Of a stretch of DNA of 64,000 bases, positions 33,616 through 43,390 are shown in pieces (position 1 is the stretch's first letter; every line of letters begins with the position of its first letter). The stretch covers positions 1 to 64,000 of the forward strand of contig NZ_JAHKNG010000010.1 of the NCBI RefSeq assembly GCF_018860165.1. Reading direction: 5' to 3'. The stretch is from Paracoccus marinaquae. Its GTDB lineage: Bacteria > Pseudomonadota > Alphaproteobacteria > Rhodobacterales > Rhodobacteraceae. The position numbers and the translations under genes are program-made. A model generated the notes under the pieces. That model saw only the letters and a program-made list of their open reading frames with translations. It did not search any database and was not told where the DNA came from.

Positions 33616-34773
33616 ATGCTGAACCGCAGACTGGCAAGGGATTTTCTGGGCACCGTCGAGGCCGTCCGATACGGAACGCTGGCCGTGACCACGCCCGAGG
33701 GGCAGACCCACCGCTTCGGAGGGCAGTTGCCCGGCCCGGACGCCGCGCTGATCATCCGCGACTGGCGCATGGTGCCGGCGCTGGCTGCCAAGGGCGATAT
33801 CGGCCTGACCGAAGCCTATCGCGACGACTGGTGCGACACGCCGGATCTCGAGGCACTGCTGCGTCTGGGGCTGATGAACGAGGAGGTTCTGGACCGCTAT
33901 ATCTATGGCCGTCCCCTGCAGGGGCTGGCGGTGCGGGCGCTGTATCTGCTGAACCGAAACACCCGCGCCGGCGCGCGGCGCAACATCGCCGCCCATTACG
34001 ATCTGGGCAATGATTTCTATCGCCTCTGGCTGGATCCGGGCCTGACCTATTCCTCGGCGCTGTTCGGGCCGCTGGACGATCTGGGGGCCGCCCAGCAGCG
34101 CAAATACGACCGGATCATCGACAATCTGGCCAGCCGCTCGGGCCGCCTGCTCGAGATCGGCTGCGGTTGGGGCGGATTTGCCGAACGGGCCCTGCGGCGG
34201 GGCGATTTCGCGCCCAAGGGACTGACGCTTTCGGACCGGCAGGCGGAATACGCCCGCATGCGCCTTGGCCGGGATGCCGAGATCGCGCTGCAGGACTATC
34301 GCGACGAGACCGGCCGTTTCGATCATATCGTCTCGATCGAGATGTTCGAGGCGGTGGGCGAGCGTTACTGGCCGTCCTATTTCGGCAAGCTGGCGCAGGT
34401 TCTGGCCGGCCGGGGGCGGGCGATGGTGCAGACGATCACCGTCGCCGACCGCTATTTTGAACGCTATCGCCGGGGCGGCGACATGATCCGCAGCTTCATC
34501 TTTCCGGGGGGGATGCTGCCCTCGCGCAGCCGTTTCGAGGCCGAGGCGCGGCGGGCGGGGCTGATGGTGCAGGATGCGTACGGCTTTGGCCGCGACTATG
34601 CCCGGACCCTGCGCAACTGGCTGGCGCGCTTCGACGCACATCTGCCCGAGATTCGCGATCTGGGCTTTGACGAGGAGTTCATCCGGGTCTGGCGCTTCTA
34701 CCTGGCCGCCTGCGCGGCCTCGTTCGAGGTCGGGCGCACCGATGTCGTCCAGTACCGGCTGGCCCATGGCTGA
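33616..34773 (+). CDS. Cyclopropane-fatty-acid-phospholipid synthase family methyltransferase
   Basis: SAM-dependent enzyme of 385 residues that probably modifies unsaturated acyl chains of membrane lipids. Visible: NIAAHYDLGNDFYRLWLDPGLTYSSALF (given in two parts, NIAAHYDLGNDFY and LWLDPGLTYSSA), SAM motif LLEIGCGWGGFAERA, VSIEMFEAVGERYWP and FIFPGGMLPS, all Cfa hallmarks. The ATG at 33616 follows AGGGGGAG; the frame is open to 33343 without family similarity. Alternative lipid methyltransferase functions cannot be excluded. Confidence 0.88.
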   Translation: MLNRRLARDFLGTVEAVRYGTLAVTTPEGQTHRFGGQLPGPDAALIIRDWRMVPALAAKGDIGLTEAYRDDWCDTPDLEALLRLGLMNEEVLDRYIYGRPLQGLAVRALYLLNRNTRAGARRNIAAHYDLGNDFYRLWLDPGLTYSSALFGPLDDLGAAQQRKYDRIIDNLASRSGRLLEIGCGWGGFAERALRRGDFAPKGLTLSDRQAEYARMRLGRDAEIALQDYRDETGRFDHIVSIEMFEAVGERYWPSYFGKLAQVLAGRGRAMVQTITVADRYFERYRRGGDMIRSFIFPGGMLPSRSRFEAEARRAGLMVQDAYGFGRDYARTLRNWLARFDAHLPEIRDLGFDEEFIRVWRFYLAACAASFEVGRTDVVQYRLAHG

Positions 34774-34875
34774 CAATCGCTGCCGGCCCCGCCTGATCGC
34801 GGCAAAAGGAACCATGTCCCGCCTGGCTTGTGCTATGGTTGATTCCGACCCTGCAACAGAGAAAGGCCCACTGCC

Positions 34876-35427
34876 ATGCGCCGCCGTCTGTTTCTGAGCT
34901 TTGCGACCGTGATCCCCGCCGTCGTCACCGGCATCGGCCTGCAGCGCGCCCGCGCCGCGCCGGCGCCGGGTTTCACCTTCCCCTCGATCGATGGCGGCGC
35001 ACTCGACTCCGTCGATTGGCGGGGCAGTCCGGTTCTGGTCGTCAACACCGCCTCGCTCTGCGGCTTTGCCGGGCAGTTGCGCGACATGCAGGCAATGCAC
35101 GAGGAATACGGCCCGCGCGGGCTGGTGGTGCTGGCCGTGCCCTCGAACGATTTCGATCAGGAACTGGAGGACGCGAAGAAGGTCAAGGAATATTGCACCC
35201 TCGAATATGGCATCACCCTGCCGATGACCGACATCCTGCCGGTCGCCCGGGGTGAGGTGCATCCCTTCTATGCCTGGGTGCGGCAGCAGACCGGCTTCGT
35301 GCCGAAATGGAACTTCGCCAAGGTTCTGCTGGGGCCGGACGGGCAGATCCTCGGCACCTGGGGTTCCTTCACCAAGCCCGACGGCAAGACCATTCACACA
35401 GCCTTCGCCCCCTATCTTTCGGCCTGA
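34876..35427 (+). CDS. Exported glutathione peroxidase-family protein
   Basis: A thiol peroxidase of 183 residues with an N-terminal export signal (MRRRLFLSFATVIPAVVTG...ARAAP, cleaved near residue 28). The peroxidatic Cys lies in NTASLCGFAGQL (about residue 58), and the WNF element is KWNFAKVLLGPDG. The usual NQF motif carrying the catalytic Gln reads SNDFDQE, so that position is Asp. Activity with thioredoxin or another thiol in the periplasm is more likely than with glutathione (inference). Confidence 0.82.
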   Translation: MRRRLFLSFATVIPAVVTGIGLQRARAAPAPGFTFPSIDGGALDSVDWRGSPVLVVNTASLCGFAGQLRDMQAMHEEYGPRGLVVLAVPSNDFDQELEDAKKVKEYCTLEYGITLPMTDILPVARGEVHPFYAWVRQQTGFVPKWNFAKVLLGPDGQILGTWGSFTKPDGKTIHTAFAPYLSA

Positions 35428-35429
35428 AA

Positions 35430-35462
35430 GGCGCCGGTCGCGACGCCGTGCGGACCGGCGCC
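35430..35462 (+). terminator. Perfect 10-bp hairpin after the peroxidase gene
   Basis: GGCGCCGGTC (35430-35439) pairs exactly with GACCGGCGCC (35453-35462), 13-base loop, three bases after the stop codon. No T run follows; it may end transcription inefficiently or stabilise the mRNA 3' end. Confidence 0.45.
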
Positions 35463-35475
35463 GGAACGGGCGGCA

Positions 35476-35503
35476 TTGTCTGTCCGGACCCGGCTGCTAT
35501 AGC
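35476..35503 (+). promoter_or_regulatory. Candidate cobA promoter
   Basis: TTGTCT (35476-35481), 16 bases, TATAGC (35498-35503), 33 bases before the cobA GTG and just after the hairpin. Confidence 0.4.
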
Positions 35504-35535
35504 TGGGGCAAGTTCTGTTGCGAAGGTCCTGCCCC

Positions 35536-36294
35536 GTGTCCGATTCTGCCCAACCCACCGGTTTCGTGTCGCTTGTTTCCGCCGGTCCGGGGGATCCCGA
35601 ACTGCTGACGCTGAAGGCCGCCCGCCGGCTGGCCGAGGCCGAGGTGGTGCTGTTCGACGATCTGGCCTCCGGCCCGGTGCTGCAGCAGGTCGGACCGGGC
35701 GCGGAACTGATCGCGGTGGGCAAGCGCGCCGGTCGCCCCTCGGCCAAGCAGGAGCATGTGAATGCGCTGCTGGTCAGCCATGCCCAGGCCGGGCGGCGGG
35801 TGGTGCGGCTGAAATCGGGCGATGCCGGCATCTTCGGGCGGCTGGAAGAAGAGCTGCTGGCCCTGACCGAGGCGGGCATCCCCTTCGAGATCGTGCCCGG
35901 CGTCACCTCGGCCAGTGCGGCGGCGGCGGCGGCGGGCATCCCGCTGACCCGGCGGCTGACCGCGCGGCGGGTGCAGTTCGTGACCGGGGCCGATGTGACA
36001 GGCGAGTTGCCCGAGGACATCAACTGGGCCGCCATCGCCGACCCGGCGGTGACCACGGTGGTCTTCATGGGCCAGCGCAGCTTTCCGAAACTGGCCCAGG
36101 GCCTGCGCGCCCATGGCCTGCCGGGCAGCACGCCGGCGCTGTTCGCCGAATCCGTCGGCCATCCCGACCAGCGGCTTCTGCGGACCACGGTGGATGAACT
36201 GGCGCAGATGATGGAGGGGGCGCAGGTGGTCCAGCCGGGGCTGATCCTCTATGGCCCGCTGGCCTTCGGAACCGGCACTGCCGGCAAGGGCTGA
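35536..36294 (+). CDS. cobA: Uroporphyrinogen-III C-methyltransferase (SUMT)
   Basis: Methylates uroporphyrinogen III at C2 and C7 to precorrin-2, the entry to cobalamin and siroheme. The 252-residue single-domain form shows the Rossmann-like VSAGPGDPELLTLKAARRL (about 13-31), signature GKRAGRPSAKQEHVN, VVRLKSGDAGIFGRLEEE and VPGVTSASAAAAAAGIPLT. The GTG at 35536 has GAAGG nine bases before; a TTG at 35518 in frame is the alternative. No other cobalamin genes are present. Confidence 0.92.
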   Translation: MSDSAQPTGFVSLVSAGPGDPELLTLKAARRLAEAEVVLFDDLASGPVLQQVGPGAELIAVGKRAGRPSAKQEHVNALLVSHAQAGRRVVRLKSGDAGIFGRLEEELLALTEAGIPFEIVPGVTSASAAAAAAGIPLTRRLTARRVQFVTGADVTGELPEDINWAAIADPAVTTVVFMGQRSFPKLAQGLRAHGLPGSTPALFAESVGHPDQRLLRTTVDELAQMMEGAQVVQPGLILYGPLAFGTGTAGKG

Positions 36295-36414
36295 TCCGGA
36301 CGGGTCCGCTAAAATGCCCGGTACTTGAGGGGTGGTCCCCTGCCTTGCGTGAATGGCTTGTTAAACGGGTGCGCCTAGAATCGGGCCTGTCGATCAACCT
36401 CACGCGGACGGGAC

Positions 36415-39400
36415 ATGCTCGCCTATCGTCACGTGGTGACCCTCGGGACCACGGAAACAAGCTGGCTGTCGAATATCACCGATCTGGTCATTGCCAGGAT
36501 CGGCGACCAGCATGTCCTGTTCAGCGCCACCCATATCGGCGGCGGGGTGACCAGCTTTGCCTTCGCCGATCCCGACGCGCCGCTGGAACTGATCGACAGC
36601 CAGCCCTACCTTGGCGATTTCGGCTATCAGCGAAACCCCGAACTGGCGCTGCTGGACCTCGGGTCTGGAACCTACCTGCATCTGGGCCAGCTGAGCGGCG
36701 CCGAGGGGCTTGGGCTCGCCACCAGTTCCGAGGGCGATCTGGGCGGCTTTGACCGCCTTCTCGGGGTGTCCCAGATCGGCACATGGATCTCGGCGCTTGG
36801 CCAGTTCCGCAGCGAGGCGGGGAACTTCATCTATTCCGGCCATGGCGACGGCCTGACACTGACGGTTCATGCGATTCTGTCCGATGGCAGTCTTGCGGTG
36901 CGCTCGTCGGTCGATCTGCGCGCCGCGACCGGGATCGAATGGGCCGGGCTGGACAAGATCATCGACGTCACCGTCGGCGACCAGCGGATCCTTGCGGTGA
37001 TCTCGTCGGGCGGCAATTTCATCTCGACCCATCTGATCGCAGAGGATGGGGTTCTGGTCGCGGGCACCGTGCATGCCGCCGCACAGGGCGCCGGATATTA
37101 CACCCCGACCGATATCGCCCCGCTGCAATTCGGCGGCGAGACCTTTCTCGTGGTCGCCGCATCAGCTTCGTCCTCGCTGACCGTGTTCCGGCTTGCGGCC
37201 GATGGCGGGCTGACGGTGGCGGATCACGTCATCGATGCGCTGACCACCCGTTTTCAGTCGGTGACGGCACTGGCGACCGTGGTGGTCGAGGGGCGCGGCT
37301 TCGTCTTCGCCGCGGGCGTGGATGCCGGGATCAGCGTCTTCACGGTCCTGCCCGACGGCCGGCTTCTGCATCTCGACAGCATCCTCGATACGAACGACAT
37401 GGCCCTGACCGGTGTCAGCGCGATCGAGGCGCAGGTGATCGACGGCAAGATCGTGCTGTTCGCGGCCAGTTCCACCGAAGCGGGCGTGACCCAGCTCAGC
37501 TTTGATCCCGGCAGTATCGGTGCGACCGGCAATGCCGGAACCGGCAGCGTCGAGGGCGGGGCGGGCAGTGACCTGCTGCGGGCCGGGCCCGGCACCACCC
37601 TGCTTCGGGGCAATGACGGCGACGACATCCTTGTGGCGGGCGGCGAGAATATCACCCTGGTGGGCGGCGCGGGCGCCGACATCTTCGTGGCCTCGCGCTT
37701 TGAGGGGCGCATCATCCTGCAGGATTACCAGCCCGGTGTGGACCGGCTGGACCTGTCCATGCTCGAGATGATCTGGAGCATGTGGCAGCTGACCTTTCAG
37801 CCGCAGGGCAATGGCATCCTGATCAGCTATGGCGACACGGTCATCGAAATCCGGACCAGCGACGGGCAGCCGCTGACCGAGGCCGATTTCACGAACGACA
37901 TGTTCCCGATCGCGCATTACCTGATGGAGGATCTGGACCCGGCCGAAATCACGCCCGAGGATCTGCCCTCGACCATCGGTCGATGGCTCTTCGGCAAGGA
38001 CACGCCGGAACCCATGCTGGGCGGGGCCGGCGACGACTATATCGTCGCGCGCGGCGGGGATGATACGGTATCGGCAGGCGCGGGTGATGATACGGCCCTG
38101 GGCGAGGGCGGGCACGACGTCCTGCGCGGCGGCGACGGTGCGGACGAATTGTCCGGAGGTGAGGGCAGGGACACGCTCTTCGGTGATGCCGGAGATGATT
38201 CCCTGCTTGGCGAAGGCGGCAGCGACCTGATCTATGGCGGGTTTGGCGCCGACACGATCCGGGGCGGCAGCGGCAGTGACCGTCTCTACGGCGGGGATGG
38301 GAACGACCAGATTTTCGGCGATTCCGGTGACGACACCCTTGTCGGCGACGCGGGCAACGACCGTCTCGAGGACCTGTCGGGCAGCAACCGCCTGATCGGC
38401 GGCGACGGCCACGACACCCTGCTGGCCGGGAATTGGCAGGACACGCTTCATGGCCTCGCCGGCAGCGACCTGCTTCGCGGCGGCGGCGGCAGGGATGAAC
38501 TCTACGGAGGAGACGGTGACGACAGGCTGTTCGGCGATGCCGGCGACGACACCCTTGTGGGCGATGCCGGTGCGGATCGCCTGGATGGCGGTGATGGCAA
38601 TGACCGCCTGTTCGGCGGGGAGGGGAACGATGTCCTGAGCGGATCCCTGGGCAACGACCTTCTGCAGGATCTCTCAGGCAACAATCACCTTCTTGGCGGC
38701 GATGGTGCGGATACGCTGATTGCGGGTGGTGGAGCGGACTACATCGTGGGCGACACCGGCAACGACCGTCTACATGGGGCCTCCGGCAACGATCGGTTGT
38801 TTGGCGGGCCTGGAAACGACTTCCTGACCGGCGACGCGGGCAACGATCTCGTTCAGGATCTGTCGGGTAACAATCGCCTGCTCGGGGGCGATGGTGCCGA
38901 TACGCTGATCGCGGGTGGCGGCGCGGATTATCTGGTAGGCTATACCGGCCGCGACCTGTTGCGGGGTGGCGGTGGCAATGACAGCCTCTATGGGGGCAAT
39001 GACAACGACACGTTGGTCGGGGATACCGGCATAGACCGGCTCTTCGGCGGTGCAGGTCACGATCAGCTGTTCGGTGGGCCGGGGAACGACACCCTAAGCG
39101 GGGAAGCGGGCGATGATCTTGTTCAAGATCTTTCGGGGAGCAATCACCTTATCGGCGGCGATGGTGCGGACAGGCTGATCGCGGGTGGCGGCGCGGATTA
39201 TCTGGTAGGCTATACCGGCCGCGACCTGCTGCGGGGGGGCAGCGGCAGTGACAGTCTCCATGGGGGGCATGACAATGATACACTTTTCGGGGATGCCGGC
39301 ACAGACCGGCTCTTTGGTGGGGCGGGTGACGATCAGCTGTTCGGTGGGACCGGGAACGACTTTCTGACGGGCGAAGCCGGCAACGATCGTCTTGAAGATT

Positions 39401-40065
39401 TCTCGGGCAACAATCGGCTTCTGGGTGGCGCCGGCACCGACACGCTGATCGCGGGTGGCGGCGCGGACTATCTGGTGGGCTATACTGGCCGCGACCTGCT
39501 GAGGGGAGGGGGGGGCAGTGACAGCCTTTATGGTGGCAATGACAATGACACGCTGATCGGGGATATCGGCGCAGACCGGCTCTTCGGCGGTGCGGGTCAT
39601 GACCAGCTGTTCGGCGGGACGGAGAACGACACGCTGAGCGGAGACGCGGGTAACGATTTTCTTCAGGATCTGTCGGGCAACAATCGCCTTCTCGGCGGCG
39701 ATGGTGCGGACAGGTTGATCGCGGGCGGTGGCGCCGATCTTCTGGTCGGCGGTGCGGGCGCGGACCGGCTGAGTGGCGGGAACGGTCGCGATATCTTCCG
39801 CTACCATTCGGCCGCTGACAGCCGCAACGGCGCTGGTGCGGATCTGATCCTCGATTTCCGGCCCGGCGCGGACCATCTGGACCTCGTGGCGCTGGATCTG
39901 CGCTATATCGGCCGATACGGATTCCGCGACGATCATCAGCTGCGCTGGACCTATGTCGGCAGCGAAACGCATGTCCTGGTGGATCTGAACGGAGACGGCG
40001 GGGCCGACATGACCATCCGGCTTGCCGGTCATCTGCGCCTGTCGGGCGACGACTTCCTGCTTTAG
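36415..40065 (+). CDS. RTX-type calcium-binding protein with 90-residue higher-order repeats
   Basis: A 1216-residue protein with no signal peptide, probably exported by a type I system using a C-terminal signal. Residues 1-370 form repeating beta units ([17 protein letters not shown]), possibly a propeller. A first RTX block follows (about 378-440), then a long GGxGxDxLx array (about 535-1150), and a C-terminal domain ([42 protein letters not shown]). Within the array, a 10-nonapeptide unit of 90 residues (270 bp) recurs at 38851, 39121, 39391 and partly 39661. No transporter is nearby. Adhesin, biofilm or surface function is inference. The stop overlaps queG's on the other strand. Confidence 0.9.
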   Translation: MLAYRHVVTLGTTETSWLSNITDLVIARIGDQHVLFSATHIGGGVTSFAFADPDAPLELIDSQPYLGDFGYQRNPELALLDLGSGTYLHLGQLSGAEGLGLATSSEGDLGGFDRLLGVSQIGTWISALGQFRSEAGNFIYSGHGDGLTLTVHAILSDGSLAVRSSVDLRAATGIEWAGLDKIIDVTVGDQRILAVISSGGNFISTHLIAEDGVLVAGTVHAAAQGAGYYTPTDIAPLQFGGETFLVVAASASSSLTVFRLAADGGLTVADHVIDALTTRFQSVTALATVVVEGRGFVFAAGVDAGISVFTVLPDGRLLHLDSILDTNDMALTGVSAIEAQVIDGKIVLFAASSTEAGVTQLSFDPGSIGATGNAGTGSVEGGAGSDLLRAGPGTTLLRGNDGDDILVAGGENITLVGGAGADIFVASRFEGRIILQDYQPGVDRLDLSMLEMIWSMWQLTFQPQGNGILISYGDTVIEIRTSDGQPLTEADFTNDMFPIAHYLMEDLDPAEITPEDLPSTIGRWLFGKDTPEPMLGGAGDDYIVARGGDDTVSAGAGDDTALGEGGHDVLRGGDGADELSGGEGRDTLFGDAGDDSLLGEGGSDLIYGGFGADTIRGGSGSDRLYGGDGNDQIFGDSGDDTLVGDAGNDRLEDLSGSNRLIGGDGHDTLLAGNWQDTLHGLAGSDLLRGGGGRDELYGGDGDDRLFGDAGDDTLVGDAGADRLDGGDGNDRLFGGEGNDVLSGSLGNDLLQDLSGNNHLLGGDGADTLIAGGGADYIVGDTGNDRLHGASGNDRLFGGPGNDFLTGDAGNDLVQDLSGNNRLLGGDGADTLIAGGGADYLVGYTGRDLLRGGGGNDSLYGGNDNDTLVGDTGIDRLFGGAGHDQLFGGPGNDTLSGEAGDDLVQDLSGSNHLIGGDGADRLIAGGGADYLVGYTGRDLLRGGSGSDSLHGGHDNDTLFGDAGTDRLFGGAGDDQLFGGTGNDFLTGEAGNDRLEDFSGNNRLLGGAGTDTLIAGGGADYLVGYTGRDLLRGGGGSDSLYGGNDNDTLIGDIGADRLFGGAGHDQLFGGTENDTLSGDAGNDFLQDLSGNNRLLGGDGADRLIAGGGADLLVGGAGADRLSGGNGRDIFRYHSAADSRNGAGADLILDFRPGADHLDLVALDLRYIGRYGFRDDHQLRWTYVGSETHVLVDLNGDGGADMTIRLAGHLRLSGDDFLL
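38851..39750 (+). repeat. 270-bp tandem repeat inside the RTX gene, three full copies and a part
   Basis: Unit starts at 38851, 39121, 39391 and 39661, spaced exactly 270 bases. The block CTGGTAGGCTATACCGGCC recurs at the same offset (about 38933 and 39203, with small changes at 39473). Each unit encodes ten nonapeptides beginning with a DLSG/DFSG turn. Earlier DLSG-type turns at 38365 and 38662 are 297 and 189 bases from the next, also multiples of 27. Confidence 0.9.
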
Positions 40066-41171
40066 CCCGTGCCGGCCAGCCGCTGCACCGCCCATTGTGC
40101 GGCATCGGCGACCGCCGTGTCGGGATCGTGGATCAGGTCCCGGGCAATGGCCTGCAGCGACGCATCGCCGGAATTGCCGATCGCGTAGAGCACGTTGCGC
40201 ACGAAGCGGTCGCGTCCGATCCGCTTGATCGGGCTGCCCGAGAAACGGGCCCGGAAATCCGCGTCATCCAGCACCGCAAGCTCGGCCAGCGGCGGCGCCT
40301 CGACAATGCCGCGATAACGCATCTCGGACCCGGCCTGGGCGAACTTGTTCCAGGGACAGGCGGCCAGGCAATCGTCGCAGCCATAGATGCGGTTGCCCAG
40401 CATCGGCCGCAATTCGGGATCGACCGGCCCCTTGTGCTCGATCGTCAGGTAGGAAATGCAGCGCCGCGCATCCAGCTGGAAGGGCGCCGGGAATGCCCCG
40501 GTCGGGCAGGCGTCGAGGCAGGCCCGGCAGGAGCCGCAATGCTCGACCTCAGGGGCATCGGCGGGCAGCGCAACGGTGGTGAAGATCGCGCCGAGAAAGA
40601 ACCAGCTGCCCAGATCGCGCGACAGAAGGTTGGTGTGCTTGCCCTGCCAGCCCAGGCCCGCCGCCTGCGCCAGGGGTTTTTCCATCACCGGCGCGGTGTC
40701 GACGAAGACCTTGATCGCCTCGCCGGGCGCGCGTTCCAGCAGCCAGCGGCCCAGCCGTTTCAGCCGTTTCTTGACCAGGTCGTGATAGTCGCGGCCCTGC
40801 GCATAGACGCTGATCGCCGCCCGGTCCGGCTGTTCCAGAACCGCCAGCGGATCGTGGTCCGGCGTGTAAAGTTCGGCCAGCATGATCACCGAGCGCGCCT
40901 CGGGCCAGAGTGCTGCGGGATCGCCGCGCCAATGGCTTCGTTCGGCCATCCAGCCCATCTGCCCGTGCCGCCCGGCCTTAAGGAAGGCCCGCAGCCGCCC
41001 GGCGATCTCGGGCACGGCATCGGGCGTGGTCACGCGCATCCGCGCAAAACCGGCCTCGGCCGCCTCGGCCGCAAGCGCCTGCTTGATCTCCTCTGCCCGC
41101 CTGTCCGGGCAGGGATCGCCATCGGCCGACGGCGGAGGGCTGTCGGCCCTATCCGAAATCGAGTTCGGCAT
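40062..41171 (-). CDS. queG: Epoxyqueuosine reductase QueG
   Basis: Cobalamin- and Fe-S-dependent enzyme for the last step of queuosine formation in tRNA. The 369 residues include [37 protein letters not shown], two ferredoxin-type clusters ([15 protein letters not shown] and [11 protein letters not shown]) and a C-terminal HEAT-like part ([12 protein letters not shown]). The start is placed at ATG 41171, 23 bases inside the upstream GST gene; the frame is open further but lies wholly within gst. Stop codons of queG and the RTX gene overlap tail to tail. Confidence 0.92.
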   Translation of the reverse strand: MPNSISDRADSPPPSADGDPCPDRRAEEIKQALAAEAAEAGFARMRVTTPDAVPEIAGRLRAFLKAGRHGQMGWMAERSHWRGDPAALWPEARSVIMLAELYTPDHDPLAVLEQPDRAAISVYAQGRDYHDLVKKRLKRLGRWLLERAPGEAIKVFVDTAPVMEKPLAQAAGLGWQGKHTNLLSRDLGSWFFLGAIFTTVALPADAPEVEHCGSCRACLDACPTGAFPAPFQLDARRCISYLTIEHKGPVDPELRPMLGNRIYGCDDCLAACPWNKFAQAGSEMRYRGIVEAPPLAELAVLDDADFRARFSGSPIKRIGRDRFVRNVLYAIGNSGDASLQAIARDLIHDPDTAVADAAQWAVQRLAGTG

Positions 41172-41835
41172 AGTGCGGGGCCGGATGGATGCCGGGTATC
41201 TGGTCGGCCAGGACGCCGCGGAAGGCCGGGCGCGACTTGATCGTCGCATACCAGTCGCGCAGCATCTCGGAGCGGTCCCAGTCCACGTCCGAGATATAGT
41301 CCAGGCAGGAGAAATGCGCCGCGGCGGTGAAATCGGCCAGCGACAGCGTGTTTCCGGCCAGCCAGCGACGGCTTTCCAGCAATGTGGTCAGGTAGTCCAC
41401 ATGCTCCTTGATCGCCCGCAGCCCGTCCTTGACCGCGCGGCTGTCGGGATAGCCGGTGCGGGTGATCTTCTTCCACACCCGCTCGCCCAGGATCGGCTGG
41501 GTGACCTCGGCATTGAACTTGTCGTCGAACCAGGCGCAGAGCCGGCGCACCTCATGCCGCTCCAGCGGGGCCTGCGGCATCAGGGGTGGGGCCGGCACCG
41601 CCTCGTCCAGATATTCGACGATGGCCTGGCTTTCGGCCAGAAGGTTGCCGCGATAGCGCAGCACCGGCAGCTTGCCGGCCGGGTTGCGGCGCTTCAGGTC
41701 GGGCGGATTCTCCCAATAGCGTTCCTCGACCAGTTCGACCTCGATCTTCTTCTCGGCCAGAACCAGCCGCACCTTCCGGCAGAAGGGCGACAGCATGGTA
41801 TGGTAAAGCCGCGTGGTCTGCGTATTGGTGTTCAT
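41149..41835 (-). CDS. Glutathione S-transferase family protein
   Basis: A 228-residue GST-fold protein. The thioredoxin-like N-terminal domain has [19 protein letters not shown] (about 10-28) with a CxxR-type site and the glutathione-binding [14 protein letters not shown] (about 62-75); an all-helical domain follows ([23 protein letters not shown]). The ATG at 41835 ([12 protein letters not shown]) fits the family N-terminus; earlier in-frame codons are not conserved. Substrate unknown. Confidence 0.88.
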   Translation of the reverse strand: MNTNTQTTRLYHTMLSPFCRKVRLVLAEKKIEVELVEERYWENPPDLKRRNPAGKLPVLRYRGNLLAESQAIVEYLDEAVPAPPLMPQAPLERHEVRRLCAWFDDKFNAEVTQPILGERVWKKITRTGYPDSRAVKDGLRAIKEHVDYLTTLLESRRWLAGNTLSLADFTAAAHFSCLDYISDVDWDRSEMLRDWYATIKSRPAFRGVLADQIPGIHPAPHYAELDFG

Positions 41836-41914
41836 CGACTGCCTGAGACCTCTTCGTTGCGCAACGGCGCCTTGATAAGCCTCGACCCCTTGCGTTTCAA
41901 CTGCAAGGCGCCCC

Positions 41915-42649
41915 CTACAGGCAATCCGCGCGCCCGTCCCGCGCAATCGTGGCGGCGCCGTCGGCAATTGCCCGCGACCGCGCCGAGGCCCGGTTCGGAT
42001 CGCGCGATTTCGGCGCCGGCAGCACCGCGGCCAGCCGGGCGGCCTGCCGGGCGGTCAGCTGCGCCGGCGTCACCCCATAGAACTCGCGCGCCGCCGCGCC
42101 GATGCCGAAGATGCCGGGGCCGAATTCGGCCACGTTCAGATAGACCTCGAGGATGCGCTGTTTCGACCACAGCGCCTCGATCAGCGGGGTATAGATCGTC
42201 TCCAGCAGCTTGCGCGGCCAGCTGCGGCCCTGCCACAGGAACACGTTCTTGGCCGTCTGCTGGGTGATGGTCGAGGCCCCGCGGCTGGACCCCGAGGCCA
42301 CGACCTTGCGGATCTCGCTCATGTCGAAGCCCCAGTGCAGGCAGAAATTCGCATCCTCCGCCGCCACGACCGAGCGGCGCATGACCGGGGCGATATCGCC
42401 GATATCGACCCAGTCACGGGTGCTGATCGGATCGCTGCGCGAGGCGGCGACGATGGTCCAGGTGGTCGGCGGGTTCACCAGCGCATAGATCGCCACCAGC
42501 ACCGCCATCAGCGCCAGGGCGCGCAACCCGAACCAGCGCAGCCAGATCAGGACCCGGCGCAGCGGGCGCCAGCGGACCGCGCCGGGGCCGGCCGCCGCAT
42601 CCGCGGGCATCTCGGTGGCAGGGGGACGGAACAGGCTGCGCAGGAACAT
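41915..42649 (-). CDS. mtgA: Monofunctional biosynthetic peptidoglycan transglycosylase
   Basis: Polymerises lipid II into glycan strands at the inner membrane. In 244 residues: one N-terminal helix (FGLRALALMAVLVAIYALV, about 40-58) and a GT51 domain with VVAAEDANFCLHWGFD (catalytic Glu), RGASTITQQTAKNVFLW, RKLLETIYTPLIEALWSKQRILEVYLN (given as landmarks) and VAEFGPGIFGIGAAAREFYG. No penicillin-binding transpeptidase domain follows, as expected for MtgA. Confidence 0.94.
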   Translation of the reverse strand: MFLRSLFRPPATEMPADAAAGPGAVRWRPLRRVLIWLRWFGLRALALMAVLVAIYALVNPPTTWTIVAASRSDPISTRDWVDIGDIAPVMRRSVVAAEDANFCLHWGFDMSEIRKVVASGSSRGASTITQQTAKNVFLWQGRSWPRKLLETIYTPLIEALWSKQRILEVYLNVAEFGPGIFGIGAAAREFYGVTPAQLTARQAARLAAVLPAPKSRDPNRASARSRAIADGAATIARDGRADCL

Positions 42650-42698
42650 GTCCCGGCTTTGTCACGCCCCCCGGCCCGGCGTCAAGCGCGCCGCGCGG

Positions 42699-43220
42699 TC
42701 ACGACACCGCCGGATCGGCGGCGGGCCGGGCCTCGCCCGACAGCGCCTCGCGCAGCTTGTCCTCGTTCTCGCGCGACAGCGAGGTGCGCAACACGCGGCC
42801 GCGCTTGTGGAACTGTTCCAGCCGCTCCAGCACCTTGTCGCCGGTCATCTTGCGCACCAGCACGAACACGGCCGAGCCGCCGGGCTGCAGCGCCTGGGCG
42901 ACATCGCGCATGAAGTTGTCATTGATGCCGACATCCGACAGCCGCCCGGCCAGCGCGCCCGAGGCCGCGCCGACCGCCGCGCCCAGAAGCGGGTTCAGGA
43001 ACAGCATCCCGACCAGCGTGCCCCAGAAGCCGCCGCCAACGGCGCCGGCGGCGGTCAGGTTCACGGCCTGATGCAGCTTGATATCGTCCTCGGCCGCGCG
43101 GGTGACGACGACGGCGTCCTCCATCTCGATCAGGTATTCCTGCTGCATCTTCACCAGTTCGGTGCGCAGCTCGAAACCGGTGGCTTCGTCGTCGAAGGCA
43201 ATCACGATCAGGTCTGACAT
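42699..43220 (-). CDS. DUF1269-like small membrane-associated protein
   Basis: A 173-residue protein starting MSDLIVIAFDDEATGFELRT. The centre is a glycine-rich, hydrophobic hairpin (AAGAVGGGFWGTLVGMLFLNPLLGAAVGAASGALAG, about 57-92), followed by a soluble part with ALQPGGSAVFVLVRKMTGDKV. This matches the DUF1269 pattern; no biochemical function is known to me. AGGAG lies before the ATG at 43220, which is preferred to an in-frame start at 43331. Confidence 0.75.
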   Translation of the reverse strand: MSDLIVIAFDDEATGFELRTELVKMQQEYLIEMEDAVVVTRAAEDDIKLHQAVNLTAAGAVGGGFWGTLVGMLFLNPLLGAAVGAASGALAGRLSDVGINDNFMRDVAQALQPGGSAVFVLVRKMTGDKVLERLEQFHKRGRVLRTSLSRENEDKLREALSGEARPAADPAVS

Positions 43221-43329
43221 GGCGGTTCTCCTATCCGTCCGATACGCGCGATCCTCTCCCGGCAACGTATCGCCCGGATGAAGGTTCCGGCGCAAGGATT
43301 GTGCCGCGACGTCATTCGTCTTGCCCCCC

Positions 43330-43363
43330 AAAACGAAAGATGCGGCCCGCCGGGGGCCGCATC
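43330..43363 (-). terminator. Rho-independent terminator of the glt operon
   Basis: On the minus strand a perfect 10-bp stem GATGCGGCCC/GGGCCGCATC with a 5-base loop (43339-43363) is followed by TTTCGTTTT. It begins 28 bases after the gltB stop. Confidence 0.8.
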
Positions 43364-43390
43364 CCTGTCGTCATTGCAAGATGGCCGGGA

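Noticed and set aside
38340..39780. Regularly spaced repeats that could suggest a CRISPR array
   Set aside because: The repeats are contiguous coding nonapeptides in one frame, without unique spacers or cas genes.
37162..40105. Long minus-strand open frames (about 318-429 codons) across the RTX gene
   Set aside because: They mirror the repetitive plus-strand codons and show only low-complexity Ala/Val/Pro repeats.
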